Assembly (NCBI GenBank): GCA_026545765.1
Contig: CM048842.1
Coordinates: 41,611,431 to 41,675,430 of the forward strand
DNA: 64,000 nucleotides
From: Plantago major
Taxonomy: Eukaryota > Streptophyta > Magnoliopsida > Lamiales > Plantaginaceae
Direction of reading: 5' to 3'
Numbering within the stretch: the first letter of the stretch is position 1; each line of letters opens with the position of its first letter. Shown here in pieces: positions 45,027 through 56,984 of the stretch. The notes beneath the pieces were generated by a model that did no database searches, was not told where the DNA came from, and saw only the letters and a program-made list of their open reading frames with translations. The translations under genes and the position numbers were made by a program.

Positions 45027-48000
45027 ACCACAACTCTTATCTAGTCATGACATGGACAGACTAACATGTATTGATATTTATCTTTGAGTTTATGTGGCCT
45101 GTTCACCACCGTGTGTTTCCAGTGCATGTTTAATTGAGTTATCTAATTTTATATAGACATGAATGCGGGTGATTACACCGCAGTCACTACTTTGCGGAGG
45201 ACAAAAGTTCGACTCCCATACTAAGTTGGTTCTACAAACGCTTGCTTAACATATGATCCGAGTAATCTTTTTTAAAAAGTACTGGACTATTTGTGTTGAG
45301 CAAATGACAGTCATGGATAAGATGTAATTGAAATAAGGTTAAAGGCTTTCCCTATATTCATAGTCCAAGTCTGTAAATATGCCGACAAGTTTTTCTATAG
45401 TTGCAAGTTCTGACTAGATCAATGGACTATTCGAAGAATTGAATAAATTAAATAATAGTACAATGTTAATGATTCAATCTCACTAGCATAGTGGAGACTT
45501 CTTTAGGTTAACAAAATTATCACTAATTTTGAGAGTCCAGAATGGTTAGTGATGTCCTTGTTGGAGCCCGCATATAGTAGGTCCATCGTACTCTCTAACG
45601 CCAACCATTACCGTATATATACCATAACAACTAGATAGACACAAACGTACACCAATCAATAATAGTAATTTGAATAATAATTGATTTATTCACATATAGA
45701 GACTTGGATACTTACGCGATCAATTGGAACGTGTGGATACGTTATGGTAATTAATTAATTAAAGTACACGGACTAGATTGAAATTATGAAATTGTAATAC
45801 TTCCTTTTTCCCGTTAATTTGGTTCTAGTTTGACTTTTTTTGTTCAACCGTCTTCAACTTTAACAACGAATTAATCGCAGGACGCCGAAAGTATATCAAT
45901 TAGAGATATTACTATGAGGAACATTAATATAATATTGGTACTAGGTATCCATGTGCAAATTGTATGTTTATTTTCAAATCATTGGAACAGTTTAGGGCAT
46001 ACAAAAAAACTCCAAAGGTGAATTTGAAAACAAGTAAATCATTTCTATTTCTTGAGTAATATTTCAAATATGTTATGTGGGTTATAAATAATCATTTTGA
46101 TTTTAGAGATAAATGTATAAAAGTTTGCATCCAACTAGACTTTGTTATTCGATAAAGTATTTATATTCATGATACTATTCTAGATTCTCGATAAGCTGTA
46201 GAATCTTCTTATACTTGTATATATACTCTCATGTACTATCAGTTGAATATACAGAATAACACTACAGTTATTTCTCAATACATTGTCAACACGATAGTGC
46301 TTAACCAAAACTTGAAACCGTCCGTCATAGCCCTCCTCATATTTATCTCGATCATCCATTAGAGCAAACAGACTTTATTCCTCTCGAAATAAAACGTCGT
46401 TGGAATTCCTTGAGCAATACAATCATCATGCTAAAAGTCAGCGTAAGGTGGCAAAAGGAGTTGTTCTCCAATGTGGAAATAGACACGAGCTAGCCTTCAT
46501 GAACAAATTGGTTGTACAGGGAGTATTACTTTCCTCACAGTTTAATCACTCAATGTAAAATTCATTCATCCGTATTCATCCACTTATTGATTTTATGACT
46601 ATATTTTGATTGCATGTACCTGAGCAATGTCAACTCCAAGTTTCTACGTACCAATCAAGTTACATCACCTTGGAATCGAACTCGAAGGGTAGTATTTATT
46701 GAATACTAGAACTCGCATAACAGTATAACATGCTACGCGTGTTGTCACGTATTTTTACATTTTGTTCTTTTATTCCACATTAATTTCTATTTGCATATGT
46801 AAAAAACACTAATACTCGAATAAGTCTATCGGGGCATCTTTATTGATTAAAAATACCGACAAACATTATCATTATAGCTAAATGCATTGAGTGAGTAGAG
46901 TTAAAATATTATGATTAGGATCAGAAATATTATGAATGTTTAATAAAAACATCAGTATCATACATACACATAAAAATGACATAAAATTTTCTATTATAAA
47001 ATATTATTAATAAACATTATATTCATCCTCCCTTAAATTCAAATAAGTTTGAAAACTTATAAATTGTTTGTATAGAGTTGAAATATTGAGTTATTATAAA
47101 AATTTAAGTGTTTTTAATTTGATTATTAGTTGTTATAAAACAAACACTCTTTTAATGTTAATGTATTAACTTTAATTAGCACTAACCCAATTTGGTGAAA
47201 TAAACATCAAAATATAACTCTTGAACAAATACTAAAATAAATGCCTTTTTTCTTCGAAGAACAATTGTCATCTATATTAATATATGAGAGGCGCGGTGCG
47301 GCAGTGAGGCACGGTGGGGCAGTGGCGGTGGAGTGGAGTGGAGGAGGGGCAGTGGAGTGGAGGTGCTGTGGGGCAGTGGTGCGGGGCGGTGGAGGGGAAG
47401 GTGCACAGTAAAATGGGAGGGAAGGTGAAGGGCAAAATGGTACAATCAACACTAGGGTCTATAGTTGAATTAGTTTTTGGGCCTAGGTACCCGCCATTTA
47501 CTTACTCATATAACCAATTGAACCAAGAAGATTGAGATTTTTATTTCAGTCTACCAACATAGCAAAAAGAAATAGGCTGAAAATCAGTACAAATAAGCTT
47601 AACAACTCCACCAGGTGATATATGCCATAGATGCAGTCATAGTGATAACATTTTTATCCCTTCAATCACTACATTATGTTATTGCAATCTAGCTAACTCA
47701 ATCAAAAAAGGCAGTAGAAGCCTCAGCTATCCCTTGCCTCCAAGACTTTAATGTCATCTGCACAATGACTCCCCATACCACCACTTCCCAGATTCAGGTG
47801 CATCGAGGTGTCAACTTAAATTTAACGTGGCCTGCTACTGTTGGTGTCCAAAGAGCTCCCAGTTCAGGATGACGTTGGCTAGTCAATTATGTTTTTTGGC
47901 ATTGTAACGTTGAACAAAATGTTTGACAAACTGAAAGTGTATCCATTGGTGTAGTCTCTTGTTACTCATGAATAATCTTATTGCAACTACACCGAATGAC

Positions 48001-49210
48001 CGAAACTCTAGCTTAAAAAACAAAAAACTTGACATCCGAGCTGTGCAAACAGAATTAAATATATTCTCATATTTCCCCTGAATCAGTCATAACTGAAGTG
48101 AGAGGCAAAGTAGATAAAGTCCAATAGCATCTAGAAACCTCGGAATCATGAAAAACATGTAGTATATACATTAGATCTTCTCCACGAGACCACCTGACCA
48201 TTACTATATTGTACAACAATGCTGAAGCCAGCATAATGCGGTTTTAAAGTTATTATGCATAAAAAAATTGAACTTCATGGCATTACCAGTTGGTGGAATC
48301 CAGAATGCTTCATCGGTTGATGTCGTCGTGCATGAGAAAGTTGTGTGAATGCCTCCTTGTATCGACTCATATACACCGGATCACAAGTGTTTGAGCCTCA
48401 GGATCAAATCAAGCACTTTCCTTCATGGACCACTTTGTTGCTATTCGACCAAAATGCTCAAGCATGAGCATATGAATGTAGCAAATTATGTTGTAGAAAA
48501 CTGTTGAAACATGTGCATAACACAACTCCATATATCCCGTGTACCTGCGGCAACAACATTATTGGCAAATCTCAAATTCTCCCATGAACCTACTTGTCTT
48601 TTTAATTAGACCAAAAAGAAAAAGAAATCTCAAATTGAGCTATCAACCATACCAACCTCCAATTACATATCCAATGACAATATTATAAATATTCCAATAC
48701 TTAAAAACAAGGGCAAGCTGCAAGATACTTCAAGCTAGCCTGCAAGCTTCAGACAAATTTCTTCCCAGGCATGTCTATTCTAGACGGCTGGGTTCCAGGT
48801 AAACCATTGTTTTATTCTTGTGGTTTACAGTTTACTCATCACATCAGCTGACCCCCCCGAGTTCGAGTTGTGGATGGTATTGCCGTATTGGTCTTGTTCA
48901 CAAGTTAAAAGATATGCATATCGTATCTTATTTGCTCTATTTGCGAACAAAGAAACACAAGTAATGCATGAGAAGTTCAAAGTAAGGTAGATCAACCTCT
49001 AAAAGTGTGCATGCTATTTTGTTGCTCCTAATTCTGAACAACATCAGCTAAATTCTATCAAAATAAGTTTCGATTGCTGAAATTCAGTATAATAGAAATC
49101 AACAGAGGAAGGGCAACTGTACAAAAATATAGTATAAGAAAACTTAGGAAAATTAACCTGTACCAAAGAGTTATGACTTATGAGAAATCAAAACATACCA
49201 CTCTTACGCA
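45027..49210. other. AT-rich intergenic DNA
   Basis: No gene recognised. It contains a G-rich repeat tract (47287-47402) and a half Stowaway-like terminus near 45799 (tacttcctttttcccgttaa). Weak tRNA-like boxes near 45200 are not convincing. Confidence 0.5.
47287..47402 (+). repeat. G-rich minisatellite
   Basis: About 115 bp of irregular ggggcagtgg / ggtggagtgg units in an otherwise AT-rich region. Several GGGG and GGG runs could form G-quadruplexes. Confidence 0.6.
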
Positions 49211-49410
49211 TTGTTCGACAAAGTCAACAACTTTTATAAGGGAATTGACTCTATCAGCCAAGCACTTATTCACGGGGAATGTCAAGGGAACCTGTTAGAC
49301 GTACCCCCAAGAAGGATTTGGGAGGTATGTGAGAACCTTAGCGAAAACTCAATGCAGAAAGGACGAGGAAGGAGTGTCCGGAGAACTTCGTCTGCTCTTT
49401 CAAGAAATGC
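49211..49410 (+). pseudogene. E gag fragment in inverted orientation
   Basis: The plus frame reads FYKGIDSISQALIHGECQG and IWEVCENLSENSMQKG, matching the part of retrotrans_gag that normally follows the conserved cysteine-proline region. This part is missing from the minus-strand gag next to it, so it was moved and inverted. Confidence 0.6.
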
Positions 49411-50546
49411 TTCCACCTTGTCGTCCCTTTCCTTTTGATTTTCGATAAACTCCCTTACCGTCTTCAGCTCCTTAATAATGAAATGGATCTTTCCTTCCAA
49501 AAGGGATGTTTCCTACTGATCTGGTTCGGTTACCCTTATCGGTGTTATGGGGGTTAGAGCTCGGCTCCGGTGTTGCCTAACTTCGTGCCAGGTTCGGTCT
49601 GACGGAGGAGTTCGGTTTGATGATGGTTCACCAACTTGGATGTAGTTTGACTCCTATGATGGCTCCTTGTGTCCATCTTCTCCTTCGGGCTCTCTCTTAG
49701 ATAGCTCGGCCTTTATATCATCCAGTCTTTTTGTGATCATTTTCCATGGAACTTCCTCGATGGCACGAACCTCCTTAGATGGGCACCTGTCAAGTAGATC
49801 CTTGTATCTTTCCCACGCTTCATAAAATGTTTCTCCGTCTAGTTGGTGGAAGTTTTGGATTTGGCTCTTCAGGTCGGATGTCTTCTTCAATGGGAAGTAT
49901 CTGAGCATAAATTTATTGAAAGCCTCGTCCATGTAGTCAAGTTGCCTGGTGGTAGTGAAATAAGCCAGTTCTTTGCTTTGTCCTTAAGGCAGCTAGGGAA
50001 AACCCTCCTTTTGAGTTGACACTCCGTGAGCCCATTCAATGGTATTCCTCCAACTATTGCGTAGAATTCTCTCATAAAGTGCATCGGGTCCTCAATCGGG
50101 TTCCCGTAGAAGTGTGGTAGTTTGTTCAAATGAGTTCCCTTCAGATCATATTCTCTCGCAATCCTCTCCAGATAGATGCTCGAGGCATGCGGTGTAAGCC
50201 TTGGCATAACATAGTCACGCATGGGTCTGTCATCTTCGTCCATCAGTTCTACCCTTGCGTAGTTATCCCTTCTTCGGTTCTCATCTAACCTTAATCTTTC
50301 CTCGGCTATCGTTAGCCTTTCCTGTTCCAGTTCTTCTCTCTCAGCTTGAATCTCAAGTCGAATCTTAAGCAGTTGTTCAAGTTCAGAAGTGGCAACATTC
50401 CCAGATTGATTGTCGTTGCTATTTTCTTCTCCACTCATGTTGTTGGATGATTCCATTGATGTGGTAAACAGTCTTCGCCTTTCAAGCTTATCTATGTCGT
50501 CTTTAAACGGTACTACTGGTATTCCCGCGCTTCTCCTACCTTGCAT
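49411..50546 (-). pseudogene. E gag (Ty3/gypsy)
   Basis: From ATG 50546: a Glu-rich coiled-coil region (EIQAEREELEQERLTIAEE), then HLNKLPHFYGNPIEDPMHFM, QLKRRVFPSCLKDKAKNWL, and, after a frameshift near 49910, MDEAFNKFMLRYFPLKKTSD and FYEAWERYKDLLDRCP. Then VRAIEEVPWKMI and, further left, ENQKERDDKVEAFLERADEV. The middle part (F-Y-x-G) is absent and lies inverted at 49211-49410. No pol of E is present. Confidence 0.8.
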
Positions 50547-50826
50547 AAAGACTAACAGACAAACCTTTACAGATTCGAATAGAAAATACTAGAAAGATAA
50601 TAAACAGAAATCTAAAGTTACGTATTTTTTGATTTTAATAAGAAAGCAAACTAATACGGAAAAGAAAATATTTTTGGATTTTTTGCTGTGGAGATCGATT
50701 TCCACAGGATATATATAATTTTTTTGGGTTTATGCTATACGAATTAAAAGACAGTGCGTAAATTAAAAAGCGAAAGAAAGATTTCAGCTTATCTTGGACA
50801 ATGGAAACTTGCTTGAGCGGTCAAGT

Positions 50827-50844
50827 GTCCCCGGCAGCGGCGCC
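50827..50844 (-). other. E primer-binding site
   Basis: On the minus strand: tggcgccgctgccgggga, the tRNA-Asp type PBS common in plant gypsy elements. Confidence 0.75.
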
Positions 50845-50849
50845 AAATT

Positions 50850-52155
50850 TATAAGTCGGAAGTCCTCAAATCCACAGTTTATAGCGGAAATCTGACTCGG
50901 GATGTCGTTCTCCACGGACACTTAGCATAGGAACAAGCAAATAATGTTTGTAAATTGTATGCAGAAAAGTAAACAGATTGATCGCAGACAGATTAATTAA
51001 ATCACAGTAAACCCTAAATTGATGATATGTAATCGATGGTGGGAAGGTGTAAAGGATCCCGACCTCCCTCTGCTATAATACTCCCAACATCCTAGCTAAA
51101 ATCCTACGCAATTACCTCTAACGACAGCAGGGCATAATACTATAGTGCTAGGGCGCAGTCAGCACGAGTACCCCTACTCAGTTCAATGAAACTATTGTGT
51201 CACTCAGCAGAACATCACAACACGAAGGACGTATAGAGTTGTATAAACACGATTTACGTCTAATAACTATTCCATTAATATATCACGGTATATAAAGAAG
51301 TAGCAAAAACAGAGTTACGGCGGTTCGCCTTTACAAGAGAAAGTTAGCTACTCATAGTAATACTAAGACATGAATTGAAAATAACAAAGAAAAGAAGAAG
51401 AAGAAGAAGAAGAAGAAGAAGAAGAAGAAGAAGAAGAAGAAGAAGAAGAAGAAGAAGAAGCTTAGTCTCTGATGTCTTCGTGCTGCTTCTAAGGTTTCCT
51501 CCTTCTGGGTACCTGACGGCCAGCGGTTTTGGGGTTTCACTTCCCCGAGGACTGGTTCTCTCTCAGGAGAGCTGCTTTATGAGCGGTGTAGAATTATGAG
51601 ACCCCAGAGGTCTTATTTATAGTTGAATTTTCATGATCTGGCCGCCATTGATCATTAAGGAAGGTTTAGGAATGCGGGCTTTAGCCTGACAGGCCAGGAA
51701 AAAAGCCTGGAAGATTTCAGACACTTGACTGCGTTCCCCTGTGGACCGCAGAGAGGCCTTCTGCGGTCCCCTGGGGGCCGCCATCTTAGATTTCTGCAGA
51801 TTCGAATCTGTTTTCTTCGTTCTTCGATTTCGGGCTTCGTAACTTCGTTTTCTAGAAAAGTAGTATTCTACAATGTTGTTGCATCTTCAATTATTTTCGC
51901 ATTGGTCGGTCGCATGACATGTTTTGACTCCTCGAACTTCGTGCAACGGTCAATCCAGAGTATTTGCTTAACTTTCTCGATTTCGCACAATTATGTTGTT
52001 TTCGTGCCTGAAATTGTGCAATTCCTCAAAAATGCGATCATGACCTACAAAATACACACGAAGTTGGTAATTGACCATAAAACGATACAAATATTGAATC
52101 TAAGGCAAAAAACGAGAGTCTAAAAGCATGTTATATCCCACATTTCATTGTCACA
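50850..52155 (-). repeat. E 5' LTR (about 1.3 kb, borders approximate)
   Basis: It runs from the PBS to the LINE sequence at about 52156; the minus-strand start is probably TGTGACAATG at 52155. TATA box (TATAAATA, minus) at 51614-51621. A 9-bp dyad ggaccgcag / ctgcggtcc lies at 51743-51769, upstream of TATA. It contains an (AAG)n tract. Confidence 0.65.
51390..51460 (+). repeat. (AAG)n microsatellite
   Basis: About 23 AAG units inside the E LTR. The Arg- or Phe-rich ORFs across it are artefacts. Confidence 0.9.
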
Positions 52156-54957
52156 TCACACGGCCTAGGTAAGCGTGGTCCCAATGGCCATTTACAATGA
52201 AATTTGCTAGAGCCATGCGTGGAGGGACGGAGGGAACGTAATCCGTTACCCGGCGATTCTTCAGCCACTTGTCCTGCCAGAAGTCAATGTGTTTGCCATC
52301 CCCAATCTGCCATTGGAGTTGCGGGAGAAGAATGTCACGGTGCTTGATAAGGGTTTTCCAAAGCCAGTTGTGGTGGGGACGCGCCGTGGCTTCGATAAAA
52401 AAAGTAGAGGAGAAGTACTTGGCTTTATACGATCGAGCCCATAGGGAATGAGGCTACTGTAGCATCCTCCATGCTAACTTAAGTTGACAAGTCGTATTAA
52501 GTGTTGAAAGATTTCGAATTCCCAACCTGCCAGAGGCTTTAGGCAGACAAACTGTCGACCAGTGTATCCGACCTTGTTTTGAACCTTCCTTCGTAGCATT
52601 TCAAAGGAAATGTTTATTGATGGCATTAAGCTTGGAAATGCAGGTTGTAGGGAGTTTAGCGATAGACATACAATAAGAAAGGATTGTGTAGGTGACAGAT
52701 TAAATTAGAGTAGCCCGACCCGCATAAGACAGGAAACGGGTATACCAGGTGTTTATCTTGTACGTAGCACGATCAACGATGTAGCGAAAAAGATCCGCTT
52801 TCTTCCTACCAACAAGGAACATAATTCCAAGGTAATTGTCTTTTCGACGATTAGGTGTGACCCCGAGGGTGGATATAATGCGTCTAGTGATGTCCAGAGG
52901 AGTGTTAGGAGAGAAAAGGATACGAGATTTCTGCCAATAGACATATTGGCCAGAAGTCGAGGCGTAAGTCAAGAGACAGTTTTTAAGTTCTTCCACGGAA
53001 TGATCGGACGCTTTGCAAAAGACCATACAGTCATCTACGAAGCAGAGTATTGGAAGGGGGCCAGAGGGGCAGAGCCAAAGAGCTTGTAAACGTTTAGTGT
53101 TAGTCTGGCGTAACAAGAGGTGAACAAAAAGCTCTTGGCAGAGAATAAAAATGTAGGGTGAGAGCGGGTCTCCCTGTCTAATGCCCCGAGTGGGTGTCCA
53201 GGTTTCCGAGAGGTGGGAGTTAACCATGACCTGGAACGTACACGAGCTAACACAGGCCATAATCCACCGGATAACCTGGGGGTGGAAGTTAAACTTTACG
53301 AGAGCGAAACGCAGGAAATTCCATTCAAGGCGGTCATATTCTTTTTCAATATCGAGTTTTAGGGTGAGATAATGTTGTCATGATCGCCTTTTCCGGCCCA
53401 TAGTATGAAGTAGTTCATGGGCGAGAAGCACATTATCGCTTATTGCGCGACCTGGGACAAACGCGTTCTGAAAAGGTGAAATGAGTTTATCACGCAGTGG
53501 GCGGAGTCGGTGGACGAGGATTTTTTAGATGATCTTATAACTGACGTTACATAAACTGATCGGTCTAAACTGGGACGGGAGTCTCGGGTTTGCGGTTTTC
53601 GGGAGGAGCACTAAATGTGTGTGATTAAGGGGGGAAGCTAACGACGCCGTTTGGAAAAAAGATAAGACCAAGTCAAGAATCAAGGGCTCACAATGTCCCA
53701 AAGATTGTCGATAGAAGTATTGCTCAAACCGTGGAACTGGTCCTTGTCCGGGCCAATTGATCTCACCGCCTCCCAAACTTCCTGAGTAGCGACGGGGCAA
53801 TTAGGGAGACATTATCCGCTTCGAGGAGTGGTAATCAGAATGAAGGCTCGGTAGACGTATTTAAGGAGGTGGCCTGGACACGAAAGAAATCCATGAACAC
53901 CTGAGACTTCTGGTGCGGGTGGGTGACCCACTCCCCCTCACTGGTTTTGATCCCATGGATAAGGTTTCGTCGACGGTGATGCGACGCAGAGGCGTGGAAA
54001 AATTTCGTGTTAGCATCTCCATACTCGATCCAGTTCAACCGGGATTGCTGCGCCCCAATAAGTTGTGATTTGACCTTTGATGATACTAAACTCCGAACGC
54101 AAGGCTTGTTCCCGAGGGCCAATGTCAGCAGTGTGAAGGTGGATTTGAGAGTCCAAAACATTAAGTTGGGATTGGATATCGCACAACCGAGACTTAAGAT
54201 GATGCAACGTGGGCAGAGGCCACCTTGCTACTTCGCGAGCCAAGTTCACCACAATGGAAGGAAAGGATCGGGTCGAGCCTGGAGAGGTATGTCTTAACCA
54301 GAAGGGTTAGAGTAATTGACGGAATTTAGTGACTTGACTCCAACTATTCTTAAGCGAAAAGGTTTCGGGGGACGGGGGAAAGCATCGCATGTATCGATGA
54401 GAAGGAATTTATGGTCTGAAACGCTGGAAACCAAGTGGCGAACAGTAGTATTCGGGAAAAGACGGGTCCAGTCATGATTCACACAGGCCCGATCCAGTCG
54501 CTCCGTAATAAAATTGCACCCAAAACTACAGTTAGACCACGTAAAGGTGGACCCGATAAAACCTAAGTCCTCTAACTGAGCAGTAGCAAGAACATTTCTA
54601 AATTTAAGAATATGTGACCAGTTAGCCGGTCTACCACCTACATTCTCAGACGGATGAAGTATAGCATTAGAATCACCAGTTACAATCCAGGGACCAGAAG
54701 TACGAGAACTAACAGAAATTAAGTCTTTACATACCTGATCCTGCATAGCTGGACGTGAGTAGTTGTACCGGACACCAGAAGTGGAACAGTGGCCTGACTC
54801 GCCTCCGTACTTGATCATCATTGACCATACTAACTTGCGACATTCTACTAACCTTACTAAACGGTGCTTGCTACAAATGTATGGTTCCCAAACCATACAT
54901 AGTGCCTCGCAACCTTGGATAAGCCAACACATATAATGGTAGAGGAAAAAACTAACG
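52156..54957 (-). pseudogene. LINE 5' half: endonuclease and reverse transcriptase
   Basis: On the minus strand: APE-type endonuclease (GPWIVTGDSNAILHPSEN, FTWSNCSFGCNFITERLDRA, SVSDHKFLLID, about 54760-54390), a linker, then RT (HTHLVLLPKTANPRLPSQF, RPISLCNVSYKII, GIRQGDPLSPYIFILC, LCFVDDCMVF with V in place of A of the usual A-D-D). The post-RT part goes on to about 52160 (STVCLPKASGRLGIRNLST), where the E LTR starts. The zf-RVT and RNase H that should follow are at 43736-45015 on the plus strand. Frameshifts and stops are present. Confidence 0.85.
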
Positions 54958-54968
54958 ACTTTATCATC

Positions 54969-55742
54969 ATATCAGCTCTAAGGATATGAGTCGTCGCTGA
55001 CTAAGTTTTTCATAAATACCAACCTCTCAAAATCTAATCCACAATATACATCCGACATATATTGAATTGAATATTGATGATATTCATAAAGAATTCTACA
55101 TGATTGTTGAACTGTTTGTCACATATATAATTATTTAAGTAAACACAAGCAAGAAATTAATGTAATACAATACGTTCATTATATCAAGTGAAACGATTTA
55201 TTACAATGAAATTTACTTTACGGATATAATTCTAACCACAATACAATTTTTTCTCTCCTAATCTTTTTTCTAATAATGGAAGTATCTTAATCATCATATT
55301 TAATTTGCAATATTGGAAATGATTAAGAAACCAACTATCATTCACAAAATTAGAGACACCACTTTAAATCAAACTCTATCACTATCCTCTATTATAACAG
55401 AAGACAGACTTATAAATATAAATTATAAATAAAAATAAATTAATTGATATTTCATACATTAATTTAATTGTTACAATTCTGATTAATCTTGAATTTAATT
55501 TGACATGCTAGAAAATACAATTAAAAGGAAAATAGATTATTATATCTTGGTCTTCTTTTTAATCTTTAAATAAAAAAGACAAACAAACAAAAAAAATCAT
55601 TTTGTTATATAACATAGACATTATGGTTGGCAAAATTAATGTTTTTATTACAACATACTTCGGTATCTTTTTAAATTAAGTATAGACGGTATCCAGAAGA
55701 CACTTTGTGGGCTATTATTATCTGATTTAATGTGGGATGGGA
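54969..55742. other. AT-rich intergenic DNA
   Basis: No gene, RNA or repeat structure recognised. Confidence 0.5.
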
Positions 55743-55751
55743 GGCAAATAT

Positions 55752-55996
55752 CACAAAGTCTTATGAGAGATAGTCTTTAGATAACTTATCTAGAGACGGC
55801 CTATATTTTTTGAAAAATCATCCATATTGTTAATCAAAATGTCTATGTTGTTAACGAATTCATTTCTTTTGTAATATGAAAAAACACCAATGTTGAGAAT
55901 ATAAACATTTTGATTAATAACATCGATGATTTACTTGACAACATAAATCCGTCTCTAAATAAATTATCTAGAGACCGTCTCTCATAAGACTTGCTC
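55752..55996. mobile_element. MULE-type MITE (245 bp)
   Basis: Flanked by a 9-bp direct repeat ggcaaatat (55743-55751 and 55997-56005). Ends are inverted over about 45 bp with shared agtcttatgagaga and tagataa and agagacgg words. A 9-bp duplication is the mark of Mutator-like transposition. No ORF, so it needs a transposase from elsewhere. Confidence 0.8.
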
Positions 55997-56273
55997 GGCA
56001 AATATTAGTATGATGGGAAATATCAGATATGATTTAATGCGGTGAATTCTTAGATTTCTTTTCCTTTTATCACCTACCCACAAAAGCTTGAACAGAATCT
56101 GATGAATTTGATTTCTTGCATATTGACCTTTTATCATATTAGGAAGCATAAAAACCGTAGAGCAATCTATGTCTGTTACTCCACTTTATTTAAGTTTGAC
56201 TAGAAAATATTTATGGTTTTTACCCCTTTCTTGTTACTTATCTTGATGTTGAGAGATGTTTTTGGCCTTGGAG

Positions 56274-56984
56274 ATGGACATTGAAGGGCATCTGGCGAAA
56301 AAACGGTTATTTTCAACTGCTTTTTTTGGGTTTGGTTGTGAAGATGAAGATGTTTGTAAAACTTCCAAAAGACAGTTTGTCGATTATCCAAAGTCTGTGA
56401 TTGAAGATTTACCTCAGGAAATTCTGGTACGATGGTATATTAAGGAGTTTTAGTTTCCTCTGTTTTTCCTCGCTTACTCTGATTCTTGATACTTGTTTCC
56501 AGATCAAGATCTTATGTGCAGTTGAGCATGGTGATTTGATGAGCCTGTTTCTTGTATCCAGAACTATAAAAGAAGCTGTAAGTTCTTTTTCTTTCTCGGA
56601 TTAAATTAAAACAGCCTGTTTCTTTTGCTTACTCTTAATTACCTCAGTTTTTGCTTACTCTGTTTTCCTCTGTTTTTGCTTACTCTTGATTACCTCTGTT
56701 TTTGCTTACTCTTGATTACCTCTATTTTCCTCTGTTTTTGCTTACTCTCTGTTATTACATGTTAGCATTGCTAAATTGCGCTGTACGATTTTTGACAGGC
56801 TTTGATTGCAAAGGATTCTCATTTTGATTACACAACACCTCGAAGATCTCGAGATAATATTAATGAGGTTGTACCACCAAATGCTCCGAAAAGATCTCCA
56901 CGGGCAAGATTGAGTGCAAAGAAGTTACTTTTTGTTTCTGTTGATGATGCAATAATTCGTCCTGTACGGACACCTATGGTGTAA
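56274..56984 (+). CDS. F-box protein, FBS1 (F-box stress-induced)-like, 3 exons
   Basis: Exons 56274-56426, 56503-56577 and 56799-56984 (donors gtacga and gtaagt; acceptors tttccag and gacag) give 137 aa with no break. The start MDIEGHLAKKRLF was preferred to an in-frame ATG at 56256. The F-box spans about residues 43-76 (VIEDLPQEIL, then KILCAVEHGDLMSLFLVSRT), followed by ALIAKDSHFDYTTPRRSR, the conserved tail of the small FBS1 family. F-box proteins recruit targets to SCF ubiquitin ligases through Skp1; FBS1 relatives are stress-induced in Arabidopsis. It runs towards the aminotransferase gene. A repeat unit occurs in both introns. Confidence 0.75.

Noticed and set aside
45165..45225. tRNA- or SINE-like boxes (agttcgactccc)
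   Set aside because: A B-box-like word is present but no good A box at the proper distance, no cloverleaf and no tail.
47207..47535. ORFs over the G-rich tract on both strands
   Set aside because: Open only because of the repeat composition; no protein signature.
51352..51599. ORFs rich in Arg or Phe
   Set aside because: They read through the (AAG)n microsatellite of the E LTR.
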